Positions 51,615 to 62,386 of a DNA stretch of 64,000 bases are shown here, one piece after another; within the stretch, counting starts at the first letter, position 1, and each line of letters opens with the position of its first letter. The notes beneath the pieces were generated by a model that saw only the letters and a list, made by a program, of their open reading frames with translations, had not been told where the DNA came from and made no database searches. The translations under genes and the position numbers were made by a program. Source of the stretch: a bacterium (GTDB lineage Bacteria > SZUA-79 > Acidulodesulfobacterales > Acidulodesulfobacteraceae); NCBI GenBank assembly GCA_021777135.1, contig JAJYDX010000001.1, positions 248,001-312,000 on the forward strand, read 5' to 3'.

Positions 51615-52892
51615 ATGATAAAAAATTATCTAATAAAATTTTATACACCGGAAGGCAATAGCCTCATAAAAAATATACAGGCAGCAAGCATTTTGGAAGC
51701 AAAATCTGCAATAATGCTTGAAGGGTACATGCCAGGCATTATCATTCCAAACATATTTCTAAATATATTACATCCCGTTCGCAACGGAGGATTAAATAAT
51801 AATGAGCTATCTATTTTTTTTATGGAATTTTGTCAACTTACAAAATCTTCAGGTTCCGTTAACAAAGCATTAAGCTATATGAAAAAAGAGCATAAAAAGC
51901 CAATTTTAGGCAGTAAATTTAAACTATTATATTTAGCAAAATGGCTTCATTATAATCATAAGTTATCAAAATCAAGAAACCGGTTTAAACTTATTAATAA
52001 TTGTATTTTATTATTAGATAAAGGCGAAACCCTTAAAGAAATCTTCATTTCAAATAATTTTGAAGAAATTGTTCTTTCGTTAATAGATTTGGCGGATTCA
52101 ACCGGAGATTACCCTCAAGCTTTTTTAAAAATATCAGAATATTTCGACATGAAAAGTACTTATAAAAAAAGCATAATTGGAACATTATCCTATCCATTAT
52201 TTCTATTTTTTTTATTGTTTGTTGCATTTTCAATATTTTTATATTATATAATTCCGACTTTTACCCTGTTTTTTAGTCAATTTCCTCATATACCGCAATC
52301 CACAAAAGATGTAATAAAATTATTCAGTTATTTAAAAAATATCTTTGTATATTGCGTAATTTTTGCAGTATTTATTTTTACCGCGTTTTCCGTAGATTTA
52401 TTTCATATTAAAACTAAGTTTATGACTTTTATTTTGGATATTCCTCAAATAAGAAGCATTGTAAATTATGGTTACTTGAACTGGATTTTTTATCAATTTT
52501 CCATAATGATTTCATCAGGTATGACGGTAAATTCCGTATTTAATTATTTTAGTAAAAACACTTCCAAAATATATTTTAAAGATAAATTTGAATTAATTTA
52601 TAAGGACTTGATGAACGGAATTACTTTACGAGATGCTATTATTAACGCAAATTTTTTACCGGAAGACGCCGTAGAATCAATCGGTTATGCTGAAGTAGGC
52701 GGGTTTTTACCAGAAACGGTGCTAAGGCTGTCCGGTGAGTTTAAAGAAAAGTCTAATCATTATATGGGATTGTTTACAAAAGGATTATTTTTTTTAGCTA
52801 TAACTTTGGTAGTATTTTTTTTACTTTTAATGTTTTTCTCTCTATTTTTACCTATTATACAGGGAATGGTAGGTTTATCGGTAAGCTATTAA
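51615..52892 (+). CDS. GspF/PilC-type inner-membrane platform protein
   Basis: T2SSF-like TM pattern, FSIMISSGMTVNSVFNYFSKNT...AGYAEVGG-like IGYAEVGGFLPETVLRL, C-terminal FLLLMFFSLFLPI. Confidence 0.85.
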   Translation: MIKNYLIKFYTPEGNSLIKNIQAASILEAKSAIMLEGYMPGIIIPNIFLNILHPVRNGGLNNNELSIFFMEFCQLTKSSGSVNKALSYMKKEHKKPILGSKFKLLYLAKWLHYNHKLSKSRNRFKLINNCILLLDKGETLKEIFISNNFEEIVLSLIDLADSTGDYPQAFLKISEYFDMKSTYKKSIIGTLSYPLFLFFLLFVAFSIFLYYIIPTFTLFFSQFPHIPQSTKDVIKLFSYLKNIFVYCVIFAVFIFTAFSVDLFHIKTKFMTFILDIPQIRSIVNYGYLNWIFYQFSIMISSGMTVNSVFNYFSKNTSKIYFKDKFELIYKDLMNGITLRDAIINANFLPEDAVESIGYAEVGGFLPETVLRLSGEFKEKSNHYMGLFTKGLFFLAITLVVFFLLLMFFSLFLPIIQGMVGLSVSY

Positions 52893-52951
52893 TTATTAAT
52901 AAAACTAAAATGACGAATTTATAATATAAAAATTTAATTTGGAGGCAGGAA

Positions 52952-53530
52952 ATGATTAAAAAATTGAAAAATAACAACGACGGTTTCACTTTAATGGAAA
53001 TTATTGTAGCAATGATAGTTGTAGGTATCCTGTCCGCGGGAGGTTTAATGGTTTATAATGGACTTATAGGCTCTTCAAATGTTACTGCTACCGTTCAATC
53101 TGTTACTAAAATAGAATCTGCAGTAAATTCTTATATGCAAGTAAACGGGGGAAGTATTATGCCGCCTTCCGGAGTGTCTCTTCCATATGCTATGCAGGAA
53201 GATAATCTTCTTCCTGCATCGTGGACGGTCAGCGGAAATAATGTCGTACCTCCAAATCCAGGCTTTGTACAGAGCTATTTTATATCTACTGATTCTAACC
53301 CCGGACAATATCAGTATATAATAGGTATCAATGCTCCGCAGATGACGAATGCGCAGGCTTTAAATATATGTAATTCTTTAGAAAATTCTATATCCGGAGT
53401 CGACTCAAATGGAAATGCCGTTTTTAATATCGGTAGCGGTCAAACTTGTTTGACCGATTTATTTAACGGTAATGCTTCATCGGCCAATAGTTCTGATTTT
53501 CAAGGAAATTTAACCTTTACCTTTAATTAA
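52952..53530 (+). CDS. Prepilin with type IV leader
   Basis: MIKKLKNNNDG|FTLMEIIVAMIVVGILSAGGLMVYNG (Gly-1, Glu+5). Confidence 0.92.
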   Translation: MIKKLKNNNDGFTLMEIIVAMIVVGILSAGGLMVYNGLIGSSNVTATVQSVTKIESAVNSYMQVNGGSIMPPSGVSLPYAMQEDNLLPASWTVSGNNVVPPNPGFVQSYFISTDSNPGQYQYIIGINAPQMTNAQALNICNSLENSISGVDSNGNAVFNIGSGQTCLTDLFNGNASSANSSDFQGNLTFTFN

Positions 53531-53547
53531 TCATCAAAAACATTATT

Positions 53548-54729
53548 ATGTATAAAAATTTAATTTATATAGAAGAATATGATATATATCAGCAATTTGA
53601 TGGAGAAAAATCAATATTTTCACATGATTATTCCGAAATTAAGTCTGACTCTGAAACTAAGAGGTCGCTTGCTGTAATATCTAAAAATATTAATTTTTCA
53701 GTTATTCCAAAAAATGGTTTTAAATCGATAAAAAAATCAGGTCTAAATAAATATCTTTCTAAATACTACAAAAATGAATCTTATTTTTATATTAGTAATT
53801 CTTTTAACGAATATGGAGTTTATCATACTTTCCCCTTAAATATAAAAAAATATTATTCATTAACAAACGGAATTGATTTTGTTATACCATACGATTATTT
53901 AGTGATACTGTTTTTGAATGAAAAATTGGTAATTTCTGAACAATTAGAACCTTTTATGTTTATAGAAAAAACTGAAGACATATATAAGTTAATGGTTCTG
54001 TTAAACGGATTTAACCTTTTTCCTGTGGTGAGTTTTAAGGAAGATATGCTAAATGACAATTTAAATATTATAAAAACAAAATTAAATTCAAAAAATATTA
54101 AGATAAATAAAATTATCACAAATTATAGTAGCGTAGATTTTAATATTTTTTTTACAGGTGCTTCCATTATTAACTTTACTTCAGATGATTTTTTTAAATT
54201 TTTTGACGATATAAAAAGTTCAAGCCATCATTTCGAGAATCTGCAGATAAAATTTAAAAAAATAGAACTCAAAAAAAATAGATTGATAAATATTTATATA
54301 GCTCTTATGGCAATAACTGTAGTTTTTATGCAGTTTACAGTGTTATTTTTTAGTAATGAATCGTTCACAGAAAAACAAAAAATAAAGTTGTTAAATCAAA
54401 ACATCTATATTTTATCAAAACAAAATCAAAAAAAAGAAAACATCATTTTATTTAACAGACATTTTATACCTATTAACGTAGTCGGTTATATTAAAAGAAT
54501 TGTTCCGATTTTTCCTAACAGCGTTAATATTAAAAATATCGAAATAAAAAGATTAAAAAATACATATTTTATAAGAGGAAAAGCTATTGTTCCTGGAGGA
54601 TATAGAAAATTTGCAAAGAGCTATGATTTAATTTTAAAAAAATCTCGGCCGTTAGGCTTTTCTAAAATTTCTTATAATTATAATAATTTTGGAAAACCTT
54701 TTGTTAAATTTTACGGAAACTTAAAATGA
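53548..54729 (+). CDS. Putative pilus assembly protein (PilO2/PilM-PilN-like, one TM)
   Basis: 393 aa with central TM YIALMAITVVFMQFTVLFF; position in pilus cluster. Confidence 0.5.
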   Translation: MYKNLIYIEEYDIYQQFDGEKSIFSHDYSEIKSDSETKRSLAVISKNINFSVIPKNGFKSIKKSGLNKYLSKYYKNESYFYISNSFNEYGVYHTFPLNIKKYYSLTNGIDFVIPYDYLVILFLNEKLVISEQLEPFMFIEKTEDIYKLMVLLNGFNLFPVVSFKEDMLNDNLNIIKTKLNSKNIKINKIITNYSSVDFNIFFTGASIINFTSDDFFKFFDDIKSSSHHFENLQIKFKKIELKKNRLINIYIALMAITVVFMQFTVLFFSNESFTEKQKIKLLNQNIYILSKQNQKKENIILFNRHFIPINVVGYIKRIVPIFPNSVNIKNIEIKRLKNTYFIRGKAIVPGGYRKFAKSYDLILKKSRPLGFSKISYNYNNFGKPFVKFYGNLK

Positions 54730-55208
54730 GACAATATAGAAGCCAAAAATTATTGATATTGTTTGTATTGTTTTTAATATCGGGATACATTCTTTGCTTT
54801 AGATTAGCACCTTCATTAAAAAATTTTTATAAATTAAAGCAGATTTACATCAAAAAATCAAATGTGCAAAAATTACTAAAAATTAGACTATATAAAGAAA
54901 GAAACCTAAAGCCATTAAAATTTAATTCTGGAAACCATAGATTTTCTACCAATTTTATTACAATATTATCTTATATCAATTATCTAGAGAAAAGGGGCTA
55001 TAATATTAAAGTAAAAATTATAAACAAAAAGTCTTTGTTGAAATCTAAAAATATAATAATTACGCTTAATAAAATTTCAGATATAGGCGTTGTGTTTTCA
55101 ATATTGAAAACATTTATGTCTTTTCCATCTGAGCTCAATGAACTGTCAATAAAATCTGGAAACGGCATCAATGTTGTTATTAAAGAGAGGCTAATAGGTT
55201 TATCATAA
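54726..55208 (+). CDS. Putative pilus assembly protein (PilO-like, N-terminal TM)
   Basis: LLILFVLFLISGYILCFRLAPSLKNFYKLKQIYIKKSNVQKLLK; overlaps previous ORF (ATGA). Confidence 0.45.
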   Translation: MRQYRSQKLLILFVLFLISGYILCFRLAPSLKNFYKLKQIYIKKSNVQKLLKIRLYKERNLKPLKFNSGNHRFSTNFITILSYINYLEKRGYNIKVKIINKKSLLKSKNIIITLNKISDIGVVFSILKTFMSFPSELNELSIKSGNGINVVIKERLIGLS

Positions 55209-55223
55209 ATAGGTGAAACAATT

Positions 55224-55832
55224 ATGTCGGACAAAAATTTTATAAATATTTTTAAAAAATCGACAAGATGGATTTTATTATTTATTATCGGTATTTTTTT
55301 ATTTGTTATTTTATTAAATTGGTTAGGTAAAAATTCTAAAAATAAATCTGCTATTAATTATAGAGTAAAAAACAAAAAAACTTTTAGTATAGTTTCTAAG
55401 CATAGAAAAAAATTTATAAAGCCAAATATATATGATTCAAAAAATAATTTAAGATTAAAGGATATTTTTAATATTCCCGATAAGAAATATAAAAAATTAG
55501 ACACCTTGTTTATTTATCCTGTGAAAATAAACAATAACGGGACTAAAATAAACTTGTCCGGCAAAACCGGCGATTATTTTAATAGTACAATTCCAACTGG
55601 CGAAGAACTGCCTTATTTTATTAAGAAGTTGAAATTTAAAGGATTTCATAAAAAGACGCAAGTCCCCCTATCTTTAATATTTATAAGCGGCAAAACCGCT
55701 TTGTTGGAAATAGGCGGAAAAAGTTATTACGTTCGTACCGGTGAAAATATTGGGGGGATATTTATATTGAAAATTGATTTAAACGGTATTAGCTATTCTG
55801 ACGATGGTAAAATAAAATATTTAAATTTTTAA
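55224..55832 (+). CDS. Putative pilus assembly protein (PilP-like, N-terminal TM)
   Basis: TM then short beta-rich domain LSLIFISGKTALLEIGGKSYYVRTGENIGGIFILKIDLNGISY. Confidence 0.5.
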   Translation: MSDKNFINIFKKSTRWILLFIIGIFLFVILLNWLGKNSKNKSAINYRVKNKKTFSIVSKHRKKFIKPNIYDSKNNLRLKDIFNIPDKKYKKLDTLFIYPVKINNNGTKINLSGKTGDYFNSTIPTGEELPYFIKKLKFKGFHKKTQVPLSLIFISGKTALLEIGGKSYYVRTGENIGGIFILKIDLNGISYSDDGKIKYLNF

Positions 55833-55840
55833 AGAATAGA

Positions 55841-57373
55841 TCAACGGTGTATCTTATTTTTTAACATAATTGCAGGAATTATACCTAAAAGACATATTAT
55901 GCCGGCTACCACGAATACATCATCATACGATTGAACCGTAGCAAACATTTTAGTAATACTGTCTATAACGCCAAGGCCGGGGTTAATTCTTGCCGAGTTA
56001 GCTATAACTCCCAAATTTGTCTTAAACAGCACGCTGCTATTGAAAAAAGACTTTGTCTTAATAAAAGTAAAATTTTTATAATTAATTTTATCCCCGTATC
56101 TTGTAAGATAATAGACCTTTTTAGTCGCAAGATAATTTGCAAAATATGCGATTCCGAAGCCGGAAGCAAGTCTCATCGTAACAGGTAAAAGACCGGAAGC
56201 TTCTGGAATTTGTTCTTTTCTGACTGAATTAAGACCAGTACTCATAATAGGCGAATATAGCATTCCAAGACCTATCCCTCTAATAATTGAGGGATATATT
56301 ATATCATAGAGGTCCGACTGCACAGATAAATTCCAATATAAGAATAGAGATAAAGCTGTTAAGGCCATGCCGAATACTATAAAATACTTTGGTCCCCATT
56401 TGTCAGCCCATTTTCCGAAAACAGGAGCGGAAAGTGCGACAGAAACCGCAGAAGGCATCATAATAAGACCCGTGGTATATGGAGTGAAATTCATAATATT
56501 TTCTAGATAAACCGGCATTATAAACAAAGAGCCGAAAAGAGCTATTGCTCTTACGGCGTTAATAGATGTAATAATGGTAAAATTATAATTTTTAAAGATT
56601 TTAAAGTCTATCAGGGGGTGCGAAATAAAAGGTTCTAATAAAAAAAACATAACAAAACCAATGACGCTTAAAATTTCGCAAATATGAATATAGCTGGAAT
56701 CCCAGCCCTTGTTCTGTCCTTCATTAAATGCGACGAGTATAAATGATATTGCCATTGCAAAGAACAGGAAACCTATAAAATCAAAATTTGCCTTAAAATC
56801 CTGAGTCATATGGTCGTCTTCCATTATAATTATTATTCCTATAAGCGTTATAATGGCTATTGGAGCATTTACAAAAAAAACCCACCTCCATGTTAAATGG
56901 TCTGTGATCCATCCTCCTAGTGTTGGACCAATAGCTGGTGCCGCCATTGCACCTATGCCCCAAATTCCCATTGCCCTTCCTCTTTCGCCCGGCTCAAACA
57001 CTTTACCCAGAAGTGCAAGTCCAAGCGGCGCAATACCTCCGCCAGATAATCCCTGAATAATTCTAAAAAATATAAGCATATTTATAGACGTGGCAAAACC
57101 GCATGCTATTGAAGATAAGGTAAAAAATATAATGCTTAATATTATAGGGATTTTAAGACCAATTTTTTTAATTATAAACGTAATTGGCATTATTATTATT
57201 GCAGTAGCGACATTATAAGCAATCATAATCCAGTCTACATCTTCTAGATTAACGCCTAGGCTGGACATAATTTTAGGGATAGCTATGGTTACAATGCTCA
57301 TATCAAGCATTACCATAAAGAAAAAAGCTACAAGTAAAATTAATATAAGGTTTTTATATTCTTTGGAATACAT
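55841..57373 (-). CDS. DHA2/EmrB-QacA-type MFS transporter
   Basis: MLDMSIVTIAIPKIMSSLGVNLEDVDWIMIAYNVATAI; GERGRAMGIWGIGAMAAPAIGPTLGGWI. Confidence 0.93.
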   Translation of the reverse strand: MYSKEYKNLILILLVAFFFMVMLDMSIVTIAIPKIMSSLGVNLEDVDWIMIAYNVATAIIIMPITFIIKKIGLKIPIILSIIFFTLSSIACGFATSINMLIFFRIIQGLSGGGIAPLGLALLGKVFEPGERGRAMGIWGIGAMAAPAIGPTLGGWITDHLTWRWVFFVNAPIAIITLIGIIIIMEDDHMTQDFKANFDFIGFLFFAMAISFILVAFNEGQNKGWDSSYIHICEILSVIGFVMFFLLEPFISHPLIDFKIFKNYNFTIITSINAVRAIALFGSLFIMPVYLENIMNFTPYTTGLIMMPSAVSVALSAPVFGKWADKWGPKYFIVFGMALTALSLFLYWNLSVQSDLYDIIYPSIIRGIGLGMLYSPIMSTGLNSVRKEQIPEASGLLPVTMRLASGFGIAYFANYLATKKVYYLTRYGDKINYKNFTFIKTKSFFNSSVLFKTNLGVIANSARINPGLGVIDSITKMFATVQSYDDVFVVAGIICLLGIIPAIMLKNKIHR

Positions 57374-57436
57374 TCCAACAGTGTATCATTAAATGACCCA
57401 AAAGTCATTTAATTTAAATACGAATCAAATAAGTTA

Positions 57437-58138
57437 TTATATGAATGTAAATTGAATACTGTTTATAGAAATTAACTCTAAAAGAGAGATTATATTAGAG
57501 TAATAAATAACCTGGTTTGCCGGATCTTTAACATTACCTTGGTTTTCATAAGCTATATTTATAAAAAATTCATTTATTATTTTATTTCCTAAAGATATTA
57601 TTTTAGATAAATCATCTGCCGTTTTGTTTTTTATATTCTCATCTTCAGCCAATCGCATAAAAAATATATCAATATTTTCCTTAAAAAAAGAGCTTAATGA
57701 AAGGCAAAATTCTGTGATATAAGTCTGCTTTTTAAATACCGGATATTTATAAAGTTCGTCAATATTATTTTTTATCAGTTCTATGCTATTGCTAATATCC
57801 TGTAAGTGATTAGTAAATTTTATTGTGCGCATTATTTCATCGATAAAGTTTTTATAATGTAAATTATCCTTTTTACATAAAAATTTTACATAAGATATGT
57901 TTATTTTTTTTGAAGAATATAGCATCTTCCTAGATAGTTCGTTAATCTCTTTGTATAAAATACCGTTATTCGTTTTGTTTCTAATAATATTATAGAGATT
58001 GTTGCTATGCCTTTTATAATTATTAGTTATCAGTTCGTTTAAGACTTCTTCAAGGCTTTGCTCTACGGCATTCGAAAATTCCAATATCTTTAAATTTAAA
58101 ATTTTTTTTTCAATTTTTTTTCTATATTTTTTTTCCAT
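57437..58138 (-). CDS. Hypothetical helical protein, no recognised family
   Basis: 233 aa ORF, Lys/Asn/Ile-rich, no clear motif. Confidence 0.5.
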   Translation of the reverse strand: MEKKYRKKIEKKILNLKILEFSNAVEQSLEEVLNELITNNYKRHSNNLYNIIRNKTNNGILYKEINELSRKMLYSSKKINISYVKFLCKKDNLHYKNFIDEIMRTIKFTNHLQDISNSIELIKNNIDELYKYPVFKKQTYITEFCLSLSSFFKENIDIFFMRLAEDENIKNKTADDLSKIISLGNKIINEFFINIAYENQGNVKDPANQVIYYSNIISLLELISINSIQFTFI

Positions 58139-58181
58139 ATATATATTATATAATATATATGATTTACTTTATATTATATAA

Positions 58182-58258
58182 GTGTCCGTAGCTCATCTGG
58201 ATAGAGTTCAGGACTCCGACTCCTGAGGTAGCGGGTTCGAATCCCGCCGGACACACCA
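58182..58258 (+). tRNA. tRNA-Arg(CCG), encoded CCA
   Basis: GTGTCCG TA GCTC...CAGGA CTCCGAC TCCTG...GCGGG TTCGAAT CCCGC CGGACAC A CCA. Confidence 0.95.
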
Positions 58259-58389
58259 GCCAAGATATAAATCACAAATAAATATAGCTTGCTTTTTGAC
58301 TCGATATTTTTTAAAATTTTTTATGGCCTATTTTAATTTTATCTTACGTTTTGATATTAAATTATCGTTTTAAATTTATTAATTCATAA

Positions 58390-59850
58390 ATGATTTCGGT
58401 ATCCAAGCCCATATTTATTAACTTTGGCACTGACGGATTCAGAGGCGTCATCGGGGATAATTTTACGTTCGACGCTGTTAGTCGCATTAGTTCTTCATTA
58501 GCCGAATATTTGAAGGATAACCCTTTAAAAACAGTTGCGGTAGGTTATGATACAAGGTTTTTGTCCAAAGAATTTGCTTATAATGCAGCAAAAGTGCTTC
58601 AATCTGCAGGAATAAATGTTATATTGAGCGATAATTTTTGCCCATCCCCCGTTTTATCATATTTTGTTAAAAACAAAAAATGCGGCGCCGGCATTATGAT
58701 AACCGCAAGTCACAACCCCTATATGTTCAATGGATTAAAATTTAAGAGCAAGTTCGGCTCTTCTATGCCGGAATCTGAAGTAAAAAAAATAGAAAAACTA
58801 GTTAATACAAAAAGTTGCAATGTCAATCAGCCTAAAATAGATTACATGCTTAATGATAATCTAAAACGCGCAGATTTTAAAGAAGACTATATAAGTCATA
58901 TAATTAATTTAACTGAGTTAGATAAAGCAGTTAAAGAATCGGATAAAAGTTTATTAAAATCGTTAGATATTATTATCGATCCAATGTTCGGAGCAGGCAT
59001 TGGATATCTTTCTTTAATATTGAAAAATTTTTCTATTAAACACAGCTCAATAAATAATACCGTTAATCCAGCTTTTCCGGGATTAAATCCTGAACCTATA
59101 GACAGCAACCTCCATAAATTAAAAGCTTTTTTAAAAAAGAGGGGAATGAAAAATAAATTTGCGGTAGGTTTTGCTACAGACGGGGATGCTGATAGGATAG
59201 GAGCCGTAGATTATGAAGGTAATTTTATAGATTCCCATAAAATTTTTTCAATAATCTTAAACTATCTTATTAAAGATGGATATCGCGGGAGTATAGTCAA
59301 AACCGTTTCTGTGTCCAGTTCTATAGACGATATTTGTAAAGAACATAATATAAAAATACATGAAGTACCTATAGGATTTAAAAATATCGCCGCACTTATG
59401 ACTCAGAAAGGAAGCGATGTATTTATGGGCGGTGAAGAATCAGGAGGAATCGGCATAGTATCACATTTACCCGAAAGAGACGGTATTTTTAACGCTCTTT
59501 TGCTGCTTAAGATTATAATTAAAACTAAAAAAAACTTAAACGAGCTTTTGTCAGATATTTTTAACCAACCATACCCTTATTATTATATAAGGGAGGATTT
59601 ACATTTAAAAGAAAGCAGTAAAGTACATTTAATAGAAAAATTAAAAAGCGGTAGCTTTGTACCTTTTAAAAACAATGTTGTTTCAACTAATTTTAAAGAC
59701 GGTTTTAAGTATATATATAAAGACGGCTCGTGGCTTTTAATACGCCCTTCTGGTACGGAACCAGTTTTAAGAATATATGCGGAAAGCAAAGATGAAAAAA
59801 AACCTGGCGAACTTATAAACAAAGTCAGGCGCGAGATAGAAAGCTTATAA
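58390..59850 (+). CDS. Phosphohexomutase (phosphoglucomutase/phosphomannomutase/GlmM family)
   Basis: FGTDGFRGVIGDNFT; MITASHNPYMFNGLKFKS; ATDGDADRIGAVD; RPSGTEPVLRIYAE. Confidence 0.94.
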   Translation: MISVSKPIFINFGTDGFRGVIGDNFTFDAVSRISSSLAEYLKDNPLKTVAVGYDTRFLSKEFAYNAAKVLQSAGINVILSDNFCPSPVLSYFVKNKKCGAGIMITASHNPYMFNGLKFKSKFGSSMPESEVKKIEKLVNTKSCNVNQPKIDYMLNDNLKRADFKEDYISHIINLTELDKAVKESDKSLLKSLDIIIDPMFGAGIGYLSLILKNFSIKHSSINNTVNPAFPGLNPEPIDSNLHKLKAFLKKRGMKNKFAVGFATDGDADRIGAVDYEGNFIDSHKIFSIILNYLIKDGYRGSIVKTVSVSSSIDDICKEHNIKIHEVPIGFKNIAALMTQKGSDVFMGGEESGGIGIVSHLPERDGIFNALLLLKIIIKTKKNLNELLSDIFNQPYPYYYIREDLHLKESSKVHLIEKLKSGSFVPFKNNVVSTNFKDGFKYIYKDGSWLLIRPSGTEPVLRIYAESKDEKKPGELINKVRREIESL

Positions 59851-59952
59851 AATAAAAATCTATTTTTAGAAACTTAAAAAAATGTTATAATGCATAAATT
59901 ATTTTTAATAATTTAAACTTAATTATTTTTATTTTTCAGGGGAAAACCGAAA

Positions 59953-61254
59953 ATGAGTGAAATTGTAGATGTAAAAGGAAGGCAGATTTTAGACTCTAGA
60001 GGAAACCCAACGATTAGTGTTAAGGTTTCATTAGAGAGCGGTATGAGCGGTTTTGCCTGCGTTCCTTCTGGAGCGTCCACGGGAGAATACGAAGCATACG
60101 AAAAAAGAGATAACGACAGTTCAGTTTATGGCGGAAAATCAGTTCATTCGGCAGTAGAAGGGATTAATGATATTATCGCAAAGTCTTTAAACGGTGTAGA
60201 TAGTTATTCGCAAAGGCTTATAGACGATATTATGATGAATTTAGACGGTACTCAAAATAAGTCTAATTTAGGTGCAAATGCTATTTTGGCTGTATCTCTT
60301 GCAGCTGCCGTTGCTTCGGCAAACGAATTAGAAATACCCCTTTATCGATATTTGGGTGGCTTAAACACTCATGTCATGCCCGTTCCTATGATGAACATCC
60401 TAAACGGCGGAAAACACGCAAATAATATGCTTGATTTTCAAGAATTTATGATAGTCCCTGCAGGAGCTAAGTCTTTTGAAGAAGCACTAAGAATGGGAAC
60501 AGAGGTTTATCAGAAGCTTAAAAAAGTTTTAGATGACAAGAATATGCCTACGGCAGTTGGCGACGAAGGCGGATTTGCTCCTGAGCTCCAAAACAATATG
60601 GAAGCGATAATATTAATAATGGAAGCTATAGAAAAAGCAAGATATCAACCCGGAAAAGATATTTTTATTGCCTTAGATCCTGCGGCAAGCGAATTTTATG
60701 CAAACGGCAAATACGTTCTGAAAGAGGCTGGCAAAAAAACTGTGCTTGAAGCCGACGAGATGGTTGCGATGTATGCAGGGTATGTCGAAAAATTTCCTAT
60801 TATATCAATAGAAGACGGCATGGCTCAGGACGATTTTAACGGATTTTCTCTATTGCTCAAGGAGCTTGGAGATAGAGTTCAAATAGTGGGAGACGACCTT
60901 ACGGTAACAAATCCTAATCGCATAATTAAGGCATTAGATTCTCATTCGATAAATTCTGTTTTAATAAAGTTAAATCAAATAGGTTCTTTATCGCAAACAC
61001 TAGACGCGATAGAATTAACGCAAAAAAATAACATGAGCGCGGTTATTTCCCATAGGTCCGGAGAAACTGAAGATACTTTTATTTCCGATTTATCGGTTGC
61101 CGTAAATTCAGGATTAATTAAAACCGGCGCGCCTGCACGTTCAGAAAGGGTAGCAAAATACAACAGGCTTTTACAGATTGAAGAAGAGTTGGGTTCTAAT
61201 TCTTTATATAAAGGGCTTAAGGCATTTAAGGGTGCCGGAAACCGTTTGAGTTAA
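59953..61254 (+). CDS. eno: Enolase
   Basis: [53 protein letters not shown]. Confidence 0.98.
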   Translation: MSEIVDVKGRQILDSRGNPTISVKVSLESGMSGFACVPSGASTGEYEAYEKRDNDSSVYGGKSVHSAVEGINDIIAKSLNGVDSYSQRLIDDIMMNLDGTQNKSNLGANAILAVSLAAAVASANELEIPLYRYLGGLNTHVMPVPMMNILNGGKHANNMLDFQEFMIVPAGAKSFEEALRMGTEVYQKLKKVLDDKNMPTAVGDEGGFAPELQNNMEAIILIMEAIEKARYQPGKDIFIALDPAASEFYANGKYVLKEAGKKTVLEADEMVAMYAGYVEKFPIISIEDGMAQDDFNGFSLLLKELGDRVQIVGDDLTVTNPNRIIKALDSHSINSVLIKLNQIGSLSQTLDAIELTQKNNMSAVISHRSGETEDTFISDLSVAVNSGLIKTGAPARSERVAKYNRLLQIEEELGSNSLYKGLKAFKGAGNRLS

Positions 61255-61292
61255 GTTAAGTTTTCGCTTTAAAAAAATAACAATAAAACTAA

Positions 61293-61571
<279 letters not shown>

Positions 61572-61670
61572 TAATTTTAGTCTCTATTAGATTAAATGGT
61601 AGAGGTAAGTCGCTTTGCTATTATACTTGTCTCTACCTTATAAATTGCCGCTAAAATTTTAGAACAATAT

Positions 61671-62354
61671 ATGTCCATTAAAAGAGAAAATATAAAAGGA
61701 TACGAATTAAATTCTTTAGATAAATCAGAGCCTTGGCGACTTTTCAGAATTATTGGTGAATTTGTTGACGGATTTGATATTCTACCTTCTATATGTCCTG
61801 CCGTCACTATATATGGCAGCGCGAGAGTAAAGGAAGACAGCATAGTATACCAAAATACTAAAGATATTGCTTATAAACTCGCCTTAAAAGGGTTTTCTAT
61901 AATTTCTGGAGGTGGACCTGGTGTTATGGAAGCGGCAAACAGTGGTTGCAGGGAAGCTAAGGAGCAACATAATTTAAACGTAAGTTCGGTAGGTTTAAAT
62001 ATCAAGCTTCCACATGAACAGACGCTTAATAAGTTTGCCGACGTCACTTTGGAATTCAGATATTTTTTTGTGAGAAAAGTAATGCTCGTCAGATATGCTT
62101 CTGCATATATAATGATGCCAGGAGGGTTTGGTACTTTAGATGAACTCTTTGAAACGGTAGAACTAATCCAGACAAATAAGACTAAGCCGTTTCCGGTAAT
62201 CTTATTTGGATCAAGCTACTGGAGAGGTTTGATAGACTGGATTAAAGGGAATACCTTACAAAATTCTTACATTTCGGAGGAAGATTTTAATATAATTAAG
62301 ATAATGGACGATCCTGACGAAATAATTAATTATATATTAAATTTTAATTTGTAA
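61671..62354 (+). CDS. LOG-family (lysine decarboxylase-like) nucleotide hydrolase
   Basis: SGGGPGVMEAANSG and PGGFGTLDELFE. Confidence 0.93.
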   Translation: MSIKRENIKGYELNSLDKSEPWRLFRIIGEFVDGFDILPSICPAVTIYGSARVKEDSIVYQNTKDIAYKLALKGFSIISGGGPGVMEAANSGCREAKEQHNLNVSSVGLNIKLPHEQTLNKFADVTLEFRYFFVRKVMLVRYASAYIMMPGGFGTLDELFETVELIQTNKTKPFPVILFGSSYWRGLIDWIKGNTLQNSYISEEDFNIIKIMDDPDEIINYILNFNL

Positions 62355-62386
62355 CCGTTGCGGTTAAGTGAAAATAAAGGCAAAAG

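Noticed and set aside
47793-58258. Genomic island bounded by two tRNA-Arg genes
   Set aside because: The tRNA 3' ends point outward from the interval, no att-like duplication of either 3' end was seen, and there is no integrase.
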